64,000 bases of DNA from Marisalimonas sp016777705 (lineage in GTDB: Bacteria; Pseudomonadota; Alphaproteobacteria; Puniceispirillales; Marisalimonadaceae), in the NCBI RefSeq assembly GCF_047717795.1, contig NZ_CP159808.1, positions 2,108,001 to 2,172,000 on the forward strand, written 5' to 3'. A program made the translations under genes and the position numbers. Under the pieces are notes generated by a model. That model worked only from the letters and a program-made list of their open reading frames with translations. It was not told where the DNA came from and ran no database searches. Position 1 is the stretch's first letter. The number at the start of each line of letters is the position of its first letter. Positions 45,782 to 55,389 of this stretch are shown in pieces.

Positions 45782-46818
45782 AAATTAAGTCAGATAATTT
45801 TTTAACCTCTCTAAAAAATAATAATTCATATAAAATAGTTTTATTGCACGGACCAAACTTTGGCCTAGTTAATTTACTTTACAACAAAACTATTGATGTT
45901 TTATCAATTGATTTGAATGATCCATTTAGTGTTTCTAAAGTAGATGGAAATGATTTTAAAGAAAACCCTACTATATTAAATGACAGTATTTCAACATTTA
46001 GTATGGGAAAAGATAAAAGAATTGTCTTATTAGATCTTACATATATAACAATTAATAAAACCATAGAAAATATTATTTTGAATACAATAAAAGAAAATAA
46101 TAATGATTATTTACTTTTAATTAAAGCCAATAATTTAGGTTCCAAAAATGACCTAGTTAAATTTATTGAAAATGTAGATTATGGATTTTTAGTACCTTGT
46201 TATGAAGAAAATTCTAATAATATAAAAATAGATATATCTAGATTATTTAATAAGTATAAGTTCAATTTTTCTACCGAATTTATCTCCATTTTAAGTACAA
46301 AGTTTAACCCTGATACTTTAATTAATTTAACAGAACTTAAAAAATTAGAGAGTTTTTTAATAGATAACGAAAATATAACTGAAGAATCAATCTTAACGCT
46401 CATTACTGATAATATAGATTTAAATTTTAATAAAATTATACAATTATGCACGAGTGGAAAAATTAGAGAATCATTATTTTATTTAGATAAAATTTATGAA
46501 AATTCTTCTTCAGCCATTAACATAATTAGATTATTCATAAAACATTTTAAGATAATAGAAAAAATTCTCTTAAAAGTTGAAAATGGATCAAATCTCTCAG
46601 AAACCATAAACAATGCAAGACCCCCTATTTTTTTTAAAGACCGGCCATTATTAACTGCTCAATGTAGATTATGGAGTTTAAAAAAAATTAATCTTATTTT
46701 TAAAAGATTGATCGAGATTGAATTAAAATGTAAATCCAGCATCTATCCAGACAAAATATTAGTTTCTCAATTTATATTATCAACGGCATTGATGGCTAAG
46801 AATTCTGCTAGGACTTGA
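45778..46818 (+). CDS. holA: DNA polymerase III delta subunit
   Basis: A 346-residue clamp-loader subunit that opens the beta clamp. Starts KIVLLHGPNFGLVNLLYN, with an AAA-like fold and the later IYENSSSAINIIRLFIKHFKIIEKIL typical of HolA. It is strongly drifted to Lys/Asn/Ile codons. The start codon TTG/ATG overlaps the lptE stop, so they are coupled. It converges with parB, overlapping by 11 bp. Confidence 0.85.
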   Translation: MKIKSDNFLTSLKNNNSYKIVLLHGPNFGLVNLLYNKTIDVLSIDLNDPFSVSKVDGNDFKENPTILNDSISTFSMGKDKRIVLLDLTYITINKTIENIILNTIKENNNDYLLLIKANNLGSKNDLVKFIENVDYGFLVPCYEENSNNIKIDISRLFNKYKFNFSTEFISILSTKFNPDTLINLTELKKLESFLIDNENITEESILTLITDNIDLNFNKIIQLCTSGKIRESLFYLDKIYENSSSAINIIRLFIKHFKIIEKILLKVENGSNLSETINNARPPIFFKDRPLLTAQCRLWSLKKINLIFKRLIEIELKCKSSIYPDKILVSQFILSTALMAKNSART

Positions 46819-47692
46819 TTTTTTTTATGATATAATTAAATTCAGATAAATTTTTACAATCTAAACTTATGCTTCCTGCATTTTTGTTAGCGTCATAGTT
46901 AATATTTACCTTTATACCCGTAATTTCTAATAATTCTTTTTCTAAGTTTACTATATCTATTTCTTTTTGAAGTTTAGGTTTCAAAAATTTTACCTGACCT
47001 TGTTTTACAAGTTTTTCAACTTGCCTCGATGTTAATTTATTTTTCACTATTATATCTAATAAGTGATCGCAATCACTATGGCCTATTAGTGGTCTTATTT
47101 GCCCTATGGTCAATTTATTCTGTATCAAACAGTTTTTAGCTAACTCGGATAAAGATAATAGTCTAGTTATATTGGCTATATGTGATCGTGATTTTCCAAC
47201 GGCTTGTGCAACATCGTCCTGTTTATAATTATATTTATTAATTAAGGATTGATAACCTTCTGCCTCTTCAATTGGATTTAGCTCAGATCGTTGTATGTTT
47301 TCTACTAAAGATAATTCTGCTATCTTTTCATCTTCTACGTCATCTCTAATAATTGAAGGTATTTCATGTATTTTAGCTAGCTGAGATGCTCTCCATCTTC
47401 TTTCTCCAGCAATGATGAAAAACTCATTTTTCTTATTTTCCTTAGATTTCAATATTATAGGCTGAATAACACCCTGTTTTTTTATTGATTTTGCTAATGA
47501 TTCTATTTCAGATTTATCAAAAGTTTTTCTTGGTTGCCAAGGTCCTGGCTCTATAAATTCGACAGGCACCATTTTAAATTTATCATTAACACTGCTATCT
47601 GAAAAAATTGCTTTTTTTTCAAATTCGTTACCTAATAGGCTTGATAACCCGCTTCCTAATCCAGTATTCTTAGAATTTTTATTTTTTTTCAT
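46808..47692 (-). CDS. parB: Chromosome-partitioning protein ParB
   Basis: A 294-residue CTP-dependent clamp that loads at parS sites near the origin. Opens GLGSGLSSLLG; then EPGPWQPRKTFDKSEIESLAKSIKKQGVIQPI, IIAGERRWRASQLA (the GERRxR box), VENIQRSELNPIEEAEGY, and the helix-turn-helix DDVAQAVGKSRSHIANITRLL. The start at 47692 is taken from a TAATG coupling with parA; the longer frame starts inside parA. Two perfect parS palindromes lie at 49061 and 52322. Confidence 0.95.
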   Translation of the reverse strand: MKKNKNSKNTGLGSGLSSLLGNEFEKKAIFSDSSVNDKFKMVPVEFIEPGPWQPRKTFDKSEIESLAKSIKKQGVIQPIILKSKENKKNEFFIIAGERRWRASQLAKIHEIPSIIRDDVEDEKIAELSLVENIQRSELNPIEEAEGYQSLINKYNYKQDDVAQAVGKSRSHIANITRLLSLSELAKNCLIQNKLTIGQIRPLIGHSDCDHLLDIIVKNKLTSRQVEKLVKQGQVKFLKPKLQKEIDIVNLEKELLEITGIKVNINYDANKNAGSISLDCKNLSEFNYIIKKIKS

Positions 47693-48474
47693 TATAAGTC
47701 TTTCTCTTGATTTATAATTTCGCCTGCTAAAGAAGCATATGCTTGTGAACCAGGGCAAGATATATCATACATAAGAACAGGTTGGCCATAACTTGGAGCT
47801 TCTGATACTCTTACATTTCTTGGAATAACAGTTTTAAAAACTTTATTATTAAAATGACTTTTTACATCCTTAGAAACCATTTCAGAAATTTTGTTTCTTT
47901 TGTCATACATAGTTAAAAGTATGCCTTGCAAAGTTATATCTTTATTAAAATTATTTTTAACAGAATCAAATGTGTTTATTAATTGCGTTAATCCTTCTAA
48001 AGCATAATATTCCGTTTGAAGTGGTATTATTAAACTATTCACAGCACATAAAGCGTTTAAAGTTATCAGACCTAATGATGGTGGACAATCTATAAATATG
48101 TAATCATATTCACCCTTAATTTTTTTAATTAGATTGTTAATGAGATATTCTCTATCTTCAACGTTTACAAGCTCCTGTTCAAGAGCGGATAAATTTGGTG
48201 AAGTAGGAATAATATCAAGTTTTGGTATCATGGTAGATTTTATTGAATCTACTATATTATTTTTTCCACAAATAACTGAATATAGATCGATATCTCTTTC
48301 ATTATATTTAATTCCAAAACCTGTGCTGGCGTTTCCTTGAGGGTCGGAGTCAATAATTAGTGTACGTCTATCACATGCTGCTAGAGCAGTGGCTAAATTA
48401 ATTACAGATGTAGTTTTGCCTACACCGCCTTTTTGGTTAGCAACTGCTATAGTTTTATTTAATTTATTTTTCAT
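47692..48474 (-). CDS. parA: Chromosome-partitioning ATPase ParA
   Basis: A 260-residue deviant Walker ATPase that moves ParB-parS complexes. The Walker A box is NQKGGVGKTTSVINLA, Walker B IDSDPQGNAS with later FIDCPPSLGLITLNAL. Overlaps both parB and rsmG, forming an mnmE-mnmG-rsmG-parA-parB string. Confidence 0.96.
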   Translation of the reverse strand: MKNKLNKTIAVANQKGGVGKTTSVINLATALAACDRRTLIIDSDPQGNASTGFGIKYNERDIDLYSVICGKNNIVDSIKSTMIPKLDIIPTSPNLSALEQELVNVEDREYLINNLIKKIKGEYDYIFIDCPPSLGLITLNALCAVNSLIIPLQTEYYALEGLTQLINTFDSVKNNFNKDITLQGILLTMYDKRNKISEMVSKDVKSHFNNKVFKTVIPRNVRVSEAPSYGQPVLMYDISCPGSQAYASLAGEIINQEKDL

Positions 48475-49117
48475 CTGTAATACTTAACACATTTACTTTA
48501 CTTATATACACAATTTTACCTAATTCATCAGTAATAGACTGATATATTTTATAATCTATATTTCTTATTTTACTAATCTCTAAAAGCTCATTTTTATATG
48601 ATTTACCCTTTAAAAACAATAGGTTAGGGAAATGGTTCAGATTAGATGGTCTTTTTTCCATATAGTTTTCTACATATTTAATTAACTTATTAAGAGGCGC
48701 CAAAGCTCTTGCCATTATTAGATTAGGTTTTAAAAAGCTTAAATCTTCAATCCGACAATTAAAAATTTTAATATTAGTTTCTGATAGCATTGCTACTTCA
48801 CGAATAAAAGTACACTTTTTTTGATCTGATTCTACGATATTTATGTTATTATTGCCCATCATGGCTAGTATCAAACCAGGAAAACCTGCACCTGAACCAA
48901 AATCTAATATATTTCCACTTATATTTTTGGTAAAACGAAATAACTGACCTGAATCAAGAAAATGTCTAACCCATATATTATCAAGAGTAGAGTTGCTAAT
49001 TAAATTTATTGAATTTTGCCATTTAAACAACGTTTCGTGATATATTTCAAATTTTTCATATGTTTCACGTGAAACATATAAATGCGAACAAAAACTTTCA
49101 TAAGAATTAATTTTCAC
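48464..49117 (-). CDS. rsmG: 16S rRNA (guanine527-N7)-methyltransferase RsmG
   Basis: A 217-residue SAM methyltransferase acting on G527 of 16S rRNA. WQNSINLISNSTLDNIWVRHFLDSGQL and the SAM loop ILDFGSGAGFPGLILA are diagnostic. The N-terminal YVSRETYE is encoded by a perfect parS palindrome (49061-49076), so this codon stretch is under two constraints. The start is a GTG that overlaps the mnmG end by 11 bp. Confidence 0.94.
   Translation of the reverse strand: MKINSYESFCSHLYVSRETYEKFEIYHETLFKWQNSINLISNSTLDNIWVRHFLDSGQLFRFTKNISGNILDFGSGAGFPGLILAMMGNNNINIVESDQKKCTFIREVAMLSETNIKIFNCRIEDLSFLKPNLIMARALAPLNKLIKYVENYMEKRPSNLNHFPNLLFLKGKSYKNELLEISKIRNIDYKIYQSITDELGKIVYISKVNVLSITDEK
49061..49076. promoter_or_regulatory. 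parS site inside rsmG
   Basis: TGTTTCACGTGAAACA, a perfect match to the 16-bp bacterial parS palindrome, within the start of the rsmG coding region. ParB from the adjacent gene should bind here. It is about 6.1 kb from the proposed oriC. Confidence 0.95.
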
Positions 49118-50981
49118 TGAAATTTTTTTCTTTCGGTTGTTTTTTTAAATATCTCAAAAGTAATAAAGTAGACGTAGGGTTAAACCCTGGAAGTTTGGCT
49201 GCTTGCGCAATTGTATTAGGTTTTACGTTGTTTAAAATATCCCTGGCTTCATTTGATAGGCCTTTTACTTTATTGAAATCAACATTTAAAGGTATGTTAA
49301 TGTTATTTTCCTTTTGATATGCATTAATATCTTCTTGTTGTCTTTTCAAATAGACATTGTATCTACAGTCCGTTTCCAATTGAGAGTGCAAATTATTAGA
49401 TATTTTCTTCAAATCAGGCCACAAAGAAAATAGGTCTTTAATATGATATTCACCAGATGATAAAATATCTTTTGGCTTACGAGATTGTCCAGTTCTAGTA
49501 AATGGCAAATCATATTTCTTTAACTCACTTGGTTTTGCTGTCAATTTATCCAAAATTTCATTTGCATGTTTAAGCTCATTATTTTTTATATTCCAAAGAG
49601 CTTTTCTTTTATTTCCAACAACACCAAACTTAATTCCTTTTTCGGTCAACCGTTGATCAGCATTGTCAGATCTTAATAATAATCTAAACTCGGCTCTTGA
49701 CGTAAACATCCTATATGGTTCTGGGGCTCCCCTTGTTATTAAATCATCAATCATAACGCCAATATAAGCTTCAGATCTGTCTAACAAAAACCACTTAGGG
49801 TTATTGTTTAGTTTTATCGACGCATTAATTCCAGCAATTAAACCTTGAGCAGCCGCTTCTTCATATCCAGTAGTTCCGTTTATTTGCCCTGCAAAAAACA
49901 AACCTTTAATTTCCTTAACTTCAAGAGAGCTGTTTAAAGCTCGAGGATCCATATAATCATATTCTATGGCATAACCATATTGACTAATTTTAACGTTTTC
50001 TAAACCAACTATGGTTTTAACAAAATTATCCTGAACATGTTTGGGTAAGCTTGTAGAAATACCATTTGGATACACTAAAGAGCTATCTAAACCTTCGGGC
50101 TCTAAAAAAACTTGATGTGAATCCTTGTTATTAAACCTATTTACTTTATCTTCTATACTTGGACAATATCTAGGACCGGAGCCCTCAATCGAGCCTGAAT
50201 ACACTGGAGACAGATTAATATTATCAGATATTATTTTATGTGTATTTATGTTAGTTCTTGTAATACCACATTCAATTTGTTTAACCTTTATCTCACTATT
50301 CAAAAAAGAAAATGGGACTGGAATTGGGTCAGCTGATTGCATTTCAACTTTTTTCCAATCAATACTTGATTTTTCTAATCTTGGCGGCGTACCTGTTTTC
50401 AGTCTTCCAATAGGCAAACCTAATTGTCTTATTTTTTTAGCAAGAATTTCTGAAGATTTATCACCAATTCTGCCTGCAGATATTTTTTCATTTCCTATAT
50501 GTATTATTCCTCCTAAAAATGTTCCTGTTGTTAAAACAACAGACTTACAGAGGTAAACTTCATCATTTTGAAGCACAACACCTTGAATTTCCTTATTAGA
50601 AATTTTTAGGTCTTTAATTGTTCCCTCAATTATTAATAAATTTTGTTGTTGTTTTAATAGTAAACTTATAGCCTTTTTATAAAGTTTCCTATCTGCTTGT
50701 GATCTTGGACCGTGAACAGCCGGACCCCTTGATCGGTTAAGCATCCGAAATTGAATTCCTGAACTATCTATCGCTTTTGCCATTAGTCCATCTAAAGCAT
50801 CTATTTCTCTTACTAAGTGGCCCTTACCTAATCCACCTATAGCTGGATTACATGACATTTCACCAATTGTTTCAATATTCATTGTTATTAGAGCAGTTTT
50901 TGAACCCATTCTAGAAGATGCTGCAGCTGCCTCAATGCCAGCATGCCCACCTCCAATAACAATTACGTCAAAACTCTTCAT
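49107..50981 (-). CDS. mnmG: tRNA uridine-5-carboxymethylaminomethyl modification enzyme MnmG
   Basis: A 624-residue FAD enzyme that with MnmE modifies wobble uridine 34. FAD-binding GGGHAGIEAAAASSRMG opens it; CNPAIGGLGKGHLVREIDALDG, TGTFLGGIIHIG and RYCPSIEDKV follow; the C-terminal helical region ends RDILNNVKPNTIAQAAKLPGF. Also called GidA. Confidence 0.97.
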   Translation of the reverse strand: MKSFDVIVIGGGHAGIEAAAASSRMGSKTALITMNIETIGEMSCNPAIGGLGKGHLVREIDALDGLMAKAIDSSGIQFRMLNRSRGPAVHGPRSQADRKLYKKAISLLLKQQQNLLIIEGTIKDLKISNKEIQGVVLQNDEVYLCKSVVLTTGTFLGGIIHIGNEKISAGRIGDKSSEILAKKIRQLGLPIGRLKTGTPPRLEKSSIDWKKVEMQSADPIPVPFSFLNSEIKVKQIECGITRTNINTHKIISDNINLSPVYSGSIEGSGPRYCPSIEDKVNRFNNKDSHQVFLEPEGLDSSLVYPNGISTSLPKHVQDNFVKTIVGLENVKISQYGYAIEYDYMDPRALNSSLEVKEIKGLFFAGQINGTTGYEEAAAQGLIAGINASIKLNNNPKWFLLDRSEAYIGVMIDDLITRGAPEPYRMFTSRAEFRLLLRSDNADQRLTEKGIKFGVVGNKRKALWNIKNNELKHANEILDKLTAKPSELKKYDLPFTRTGQSRKPKDILSSGEYHIKDLFSLWPDLKKISNNLHSQLETDCRYNVYLKRQQEDINAYQKENNINIPLNVDFNKVKGLSNEARDILNNVKPNTIAQAAKLPGFNPTSTLLLLRYLKKQPKEKNFSEN

Positions 50982-50997
50982 TCTTAACCTTTATTTC

Positions 50998-52296
50998 TTA
51001 TTTACCAATACAAAAACTACTAAATATATCGTCTAAAATTTCTTCGACGTCAATATTATTAGTTATGGAACCAATAGCCGTAGCTGCAACTCTCAAGTCT
51101 TCCGCTGCCAATTCAGGATTAATCTTTAAGTTCGTTAAGGAAGCTCTTTTTAGCGCATCAGAGGCTCTTTTAACAGCTTGAACGTGCCTCTCTCTTGTAA
51201 GTAATGCGTTTTCTTTAGGCTCCAATGATTTTAAATGTTTTACAATAACTTTTATTAATTGATCAATACCTGTGTTTTCTTTTATAGAAATTTCATGTAC
51301 GTTTTTTTTATTTAGTTTACCTAAATCTGACTTCGTATGAATTAAAATTTTTCTTGAAGACTTTTTTATTTCAGTGAAATCAAAATTTTCACTGTCTGAT
51401 AAAATTAAGATTAAATCTGATTTATCTGCTTTATCAATTGCAATTTTTATACCTATTTTTTCTATCTCTGACTTTGTTGATCTTATACCGGCAGTATCAT
51501 TAAGAATAATTGGATATCCCTCAAAATCAAGTAATACTTCTAAGATATCTCTTGTTGTGCCAGGTTCTTTAGTTACTATCGCGACTTTTCTATCTGATAA
51601 GAAATTAATTAACGAGCTTTTTCCTACATTAGGCCGTCCAATTAGAGTAATTACAAAACCATTTCTTAATCTTTCCCCAAATGAACTAGATTTGATTGAT
51701 AGTTTCATATCTGTCAGTAAATCAATAACGTTTTTAGCAAATAATTTTTCAAGGTCAACGGGGAGATCTTCGTCTGAAAAATCGATTAATGCTTCTAATT
51801 TTGATAATAAAAATACAATATTAGCTCTCCAAGAATTAACTTTATCTGATAAAGCACCTTCAAACTGAGACATAGATATCTTAAATTGGTTTTCTGTTTC
51901 TGCATTAATTAAATCATTAAGGCCTTCTGCTTGTGTCAAGTCAATAATTCCATTGAGAAAAGCTCGCTTAGTATACTCTCCAGGTTTAGCAATACGAAAA
52001 TTTTTCTGCTTACCTAACATTTGAAAAATCTTCTTTTCTATCACTAAGCTGCCGTGTAGATGTAACTCTATTATGTTTTCACCAGTAGCAGTATGTGGGC
52101 CTGGAAAAAATATAACTAGAGCATTATCAATTATTTGATTATTATGATCATGTAATTTTCTTAAAGACGCTAATCTTGGCTGTGTTGGCTTAAACGAGAA
52201 AATTAAGGGGACAATGTTAGCATGTTCACCTGATATTCTAATAATTTTTAAAGCGCTTTTTTGAAAGTTAGAAGCAGATGAAAATATAGTATCCAA
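50998..52296 (-). CDS. mnmE: tRNA modification GTPase MnmE
   Basis: A 432-residue GTPase partner of MnmG. The N-terminal THF-binding region (LHGSLVIEKKIF, GEYTKRAFLNGIIDLTQAEGLNDLI), the G domain (GRPNVGKSSLINFL, EPGTTRD, NDTAGI, HTKSD) and the C-terminal CIGK are all present. Separated from mnmG by 16 bp. Confidence 0.97.
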   Translation of the reverse strand: MDTIFSSASNFQKSALKIIRISGEHANIVPLIFSFKPTQPRLASLRKLHDHNNQIIDNALVIFFPGPHTATGENIIELHLHGSLVIEKKIFQMLGKQKNFRIAKPGEYTKRAFLNGIIDLTQAEGLNDLINAETENQFKISMSQFEGALSDKVNSWRANIVFLLSKLEALIDFSDEDLPVDLEKLFAKNVIDLLTDMKLSIKSSSFGERLRNGFVITLIGRPNVGKSSLINFLSDRKVAIVTKEPGTTRDILEVLLDFEGYPIILNDTAGIRSTKSEIEKIGIKIAIDKADKSDLILILSDSENFDFTEIKKSSRKILIHTKSDLGKLNKKNVHEISIKENTGIDQLIKVIVKHLKSLEPKENALLTRERHVQAVKRASDALKRASLTNLKINPELAAEDLRVAATAIGSITNNIDVEEILDDIFSSFCIGK

Positions 52297-52321
52297 ATTA
52301 TTATGCTTTAACGGTTAAATT

Positions 52322-52337
52322 TGTTTCACGTGAAACA
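52322..52337. promoter_or_regulatory. parS site between mnmE and rho
   Basis: TGTTTCACGTGAAACA, a second perfect 16-bp parS, in the 46-bp gap between rho and mnmE. It is about 2.8 kb from the proposed oriC and 3.2 kb from the first parS. Confidence 0.95.
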
Positions 52338-52342
52338 TTTTT

Positions 52343-53602
52343 TTATTTATTCATTGCCCTAAAGAAGTCTTCATTGGATTTACTCTGTTTGAGTTTGTCA
52401 GCTAGAAAGTCCATGGCGTCGACTGGACCCATTTGCATCAATATTCTTCTGAGAACCCACATTCTAGATAAAGTATCTTTCTCTACTAAAAGCTCTTCTT
52501 TTCTTGTTCCTGATTTTGTCACATCTATCGCAGGAAAAGTCCTTTTGTCAGAGAGTTTTCTATCCAGGATAACTTCGCTGTTACCTGTACCCTTGAATTC
52601 CTCAAATATTACTTCATCCATTCGAGATCCTGTTTCTACTAAGGCGGTGGCAATAATAGTAAGAGAGCCTCCATCTTCAATGTTTCTAGCTGCTCCAAAA
52701 AATCTTTTAGGTCTTTGTAAAGCGTTTGCGTCAACGCCGCCAGTTAAAACTTTTCCACTTGATGGTATAACTGTGTTGTACGCTCTTGCTAGCCTTGTAA
52801 TAGAATCTAAGAGTATAACTACATCTCTTTTATGCTCAACCAAGCGTTTAGCTTTTTCTATAACCATGTCTGTAACCTGAACGTGACGAGATGCAGGTTC
52901 ATCAAAAGTTGAACTGATTACTTCCCCATCAACAGACCTTTGCATATCTGTTACTTCTTCTGGTCGTTCATCAATTAATAAAACAATTAAATATATTTCT
53001 GGATGATTCTTTGAAATAGACTGAGCTATAGACTGTAGCATCATGGTTTTACCTGTTCTAGGAGGCGCTACTATTAATCCACGTTGACCTTTTCCCATAG
53101 GCGCAACCATTTCTACTACTCTGGTAGTGATATCTTTATTTTCTGGATCAAATTCAGTTTCAAAGTTAATTTTAGATTGTGGATAAAGAGGTGTTAAATT
53201 ATCAAAATTTATTCTATGTCTTACAGCTTCTGGATCTTCAAAATTTATTGTTTCAACTTTTAATAAAGCAAAGTATCTTTCCCCGTCTTTTGGAGCTCGT
53301 ATTTTTCCTTCTACTGTGTCGCCAGTTCTTAAACTGAATTTTCTTATTTGACTTGGCGATATATATATATCATCAGGGCCAGCCAAATAATTAGACTCTG
53401 GTGATCTCAAAAAACCAAAGCCATCAGATAAAACCTCAAGAACACCATTCCCATAAATACCTATATCATTTTCTGCGAGTCTTTTTAAACAAGCAAACAT
53501 CATATCTTGCTTACGTAATGTACTTGCATTTTCTATTTCTAAACTTTCAGCATAATCAAGTAAATCAGCTGGATTTTTTGCTTTTAATTCTTTTAAGTGC
53601 AT
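52343..53602 (-). CDS. rho: Transcription termination factor Rho
   Basis: A 419-residue hexameric RNA helicase. The RNA-binding domain contains GFGFLR-like SDGFGFLRSPESNYLAGPDDIYISPSQIRKF; the ATPase has the P-loop APPRTGKTMMLQSIA, and the Q-loop/R-loop region TGGVDANALQRPKRFFGAARN. Normal length with no insertion. Confidence 0.97.
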   Translation of the reverse strand: MHLKELKAKNPADLLDYAESLEIENASTLRKQDMMFACLKRLAENDIGIYGNGVLEVLSDGFGFLRSPESNYLAGPDDIYISPSQIRKFSLRTGDTVEGKIRAPKDGERYFALLKVETINFEDPEAVRHRINFDNLTPLYPQSKINFETEFDPENKDITTRVVEMVAPMGKGQRGLIVAPPRTGKTMMLQSIAQSISKNHPEIYLIVLLIDERPEEVTDMQRSVDGEVISSTFDEPASRHVQVTDMVIEKAKRLVEHKRDVVILLDSITRLARAYNTVIPSSGKVLTGGVDANALQRPKRFFGAARNIEDGGSLTIIATALVETGSRMDEVIFEEFKGTGNSEVILDRKLSDKRTFPAIDVTKSGTRKEELLVEKDTLSRMWVLRRILMQMGPVDAMDFLADKLKQSKSNEDFFRAMNK

Positions 53603-53630
53603 CTTTTTCTCTTTTGTGGGAAATTTTGAA

Positions 53631-54068
53631 TTATAATTGGAAGTTTGGTTTAATTATAACTAAAGAAATAATTAAAATCATTAAGACAGTGGGTACTTCA
53701 TTTATTTTTCTATAAAAATTTGAAGATTTAAATCTATAACCTTTTTTAAAGTTTTTGTAAAGAATAGATAAATAGAAATGAAAAATACTAAGAAAAACGA
53801 CAAAAATTAGCTTTAATATAAAATAAACCTCGCTTACTATATAACTATTGTCATAAACTAATAAAAATCCAAAAATATATGTTAAAACCATTGCAGGTTT
53901 CATAATAATTTTTAAAAGTCTGTACTCCATAATTAAGAAAGTCTTGTCCGTTTGACTTTCACATTTAGTATCGTGATGATACACGAACAAACGAGGTAAA
54001 TATAATAATCCTACCATCCATGAAATAACTGAAACTAAGTGTAATGTTTTTATTATATCATAATACAA
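53631..54068 (-). CDS. hemJ: Protoporphyrinogen oxidase HemJ-like membrane protein
   Basis: A 145-residue membrane protein of the HemJ/UPF0093 family, which oxidises protoporphyrinogen IX. The pattern LHLVSVISWMVGLLYLPRLFVYH with conserved His, then the later Lys/Arg MEYRLLKIIMKPAM, marks the family. Four hydrophobic segments. It sits directly after hemE in the same direction (8-bp gap), forming a small heme operon. Confidence 0.87.
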   Translation of the reverse strand: MYYDIIKTLHLVSVISWMVGLLYLPRLFVYHHDTKCESQTDKTFLIMEYRLLKIIMKPAMVLTYIFGFLLVYDNSYIVSEVYFILKLIFVVFLSIFHFYLSILYKNFKKGYRFKSSNFYRKINEVPTVLMILIISLVIIKPNFQL

Positions 54069-54076
54069 ATTTTAAC

Positions 54077-55105
54077 CTATATTTCGAATTCTTTAATAAT
54101 TTCAATGACTTGTTTAACACTGTCTATTCTACATTCAGGTGTAAGACCATGGCCAACATTAAAAATAAACTTTCTGTCTTTCATTTTTTTCAATATACTT
54201 TCAACATTCTCTCGGAGAAACGGATTATGCTTCGGAATAAGAGATGCTGGATCGAGATTACCTTGTATAGCGATTGATGGATTTATGCTTTCTAATACCC
54301 AAGATAAATTTACAGTCCAATCCAATGCAACACAATCAACATTACTTTCATATGAGTACTTAATTAGAGATCCTCCAGATTTAAAAGGAAAACCAATAAC
54401 AGGGATATTAATATTTCTGGATCTTAATAGACTAATTATTTTCGCTATTGGATCAATAGCAAAATCTTTAAAAAAGTTATTAGGTATCATGTGAGACCAA
54501 GAATCAAAAATCATTAATACATCCGCACCAGCTTTTGCTTGTATTTCCAATTTGTCTGTAATGTATATTACTAGAGTTTCAATAAGTTCTCGAAACCATA
54601 TATTAGAACCCCAAATTGCCTTTCTAGTATTAATAAAATCTTTGCTACTTTGGCCTTCAATCATATAACAAGCTAAAGTCCAAGGTGCACCTGAAAAGCC
54701 TATTAAACAAACTGATGATGGTAGATCTCTTCTTAAAGTCTTTATTGAATTTTCTAAAGGTTTTAATAATAACGGAATATTAATATTTTTGATAATTTTG
54801 CTTTCATCAGGTAACATTGGATCCATAGTCGGACCAACGTTTTTAGTAAATTTTACATTTCTGTTCATTGCCCAGGGTATCATTAAAATATCAGAGAAAA
54901 CTATAGCCGCATCTAAGTTATAATATTTTAAAGGGAGTTTTGTACTTTCTACAATAAGTTCTTCATTTAAACAGAAATCTATAAAGTTTTTTGCTCTTGA
55001 TCTAATAGAATAATATTCAGGAATATGTCTACCAGCTTGTCTCAAAAACCAAATAGGTATTTGTTGATTTTTTTTATTTTTAAATAAATTATTTATTTTA
55101 TTCAC
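54077..55105 (-). CDS. hemE: Uroporphyrinogen decarboxylase
   Basis: A 342-residue enzyme that converts uroporphyrinogen III to coproporphyrinogen III. The N-terminal PIWFLRQAGRHIPEY, the catalytic Asp region VFSDILMIP, and SGAPWTLACYMIEG are family hallmarks; NVGHGLTPE closes the active site. In alphaproteobacteria hemE is the classic neighbour of oriC, as proposed here on its upstream side. Confidence 0.97.
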   Translation of the reverse strand: MNKINNLFKNKKNQQIPIWFLRQAGRHIPEYYSIRSRAKNFIDFCLNEELIVESTKLPLKYYNLDAAIVFSDILMIPWAMNRNVKFTKNVGPTMDPMLPDESKIIKNINIPLLLKPLENSIKTLRRDLPSSVCLIGFSGAPWTLACYMIEGQSSKDFINTRKAIWGSNIWFRELIETLVIYITDKLEIQAKAGADVLMIFDSWSHMIPNNFFKDFAIDPIAKIISLLRSRNINIPVIGFPFKSGGSLIKYSYESNVDCVALDWTVNLSWVLESINPSIAIQGNLDPASLIPKHNPFLRENVESILKKMKDRKFIFNVGHGLTPECRIDSVKQVIEIIKEFEI

Positions 55106-55389
55106 AATTTTTATCTTTTAATTATTTTAAGTAAAATTAATTGTTATTGTTGTATACAGATTTTCTGTGGATAAATACTTTATTATGTGTTTATCAACAA
55201 GTTATCATTTAACTAAGTGTTAGTTGTATGTAAAAAAATAAAATATCCACAAGTAAATAATTCTATTTATATATTTATTAAGATGTTTTTAAATTATTAA
55301 TATTTTTGTTCATTTACAATTATATTTCAATAAAGATAATAATTATAATTATATTAACATATTATCAACAATTAAAAAAAAGGCATATA
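55106..55389. other. Probable chromosomal origin of replication (oriC)
   Basis: A 284-bp AT-rich gap between divergent hemE and coaE. DnaA-box-like 9-mers: TGTGGATAA at 55166-55174 (perfect, minus orientation), TTATCAACA at 55191-55199, ATATCCACA at 55243-55251 and TTATCAACA at 55362-55370 (each one base off TTATCCACA). A nearly pure A/T stretch (about 55255-55360) could be the unwinding element. Gene direction switches here, and parS sites and parAB are close by. Established: in Caulobacter and relatives oriC adjoins hemE. Confidence 0.75.

Noticed and set aside
50125..50556. 143-residue frame opposite mnmG
   Set aside because: Shadow of a strongly conserved coding region with no family match.
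51374..51868. 164-residue frame opposite mnmE
   Set aside because: Shadow frame; the mnmE reading explains the DNA fully.
52374..52880. 168-residue frame opposite rho
   Set aside because: Shadow frame; rho is complete on the other strand.
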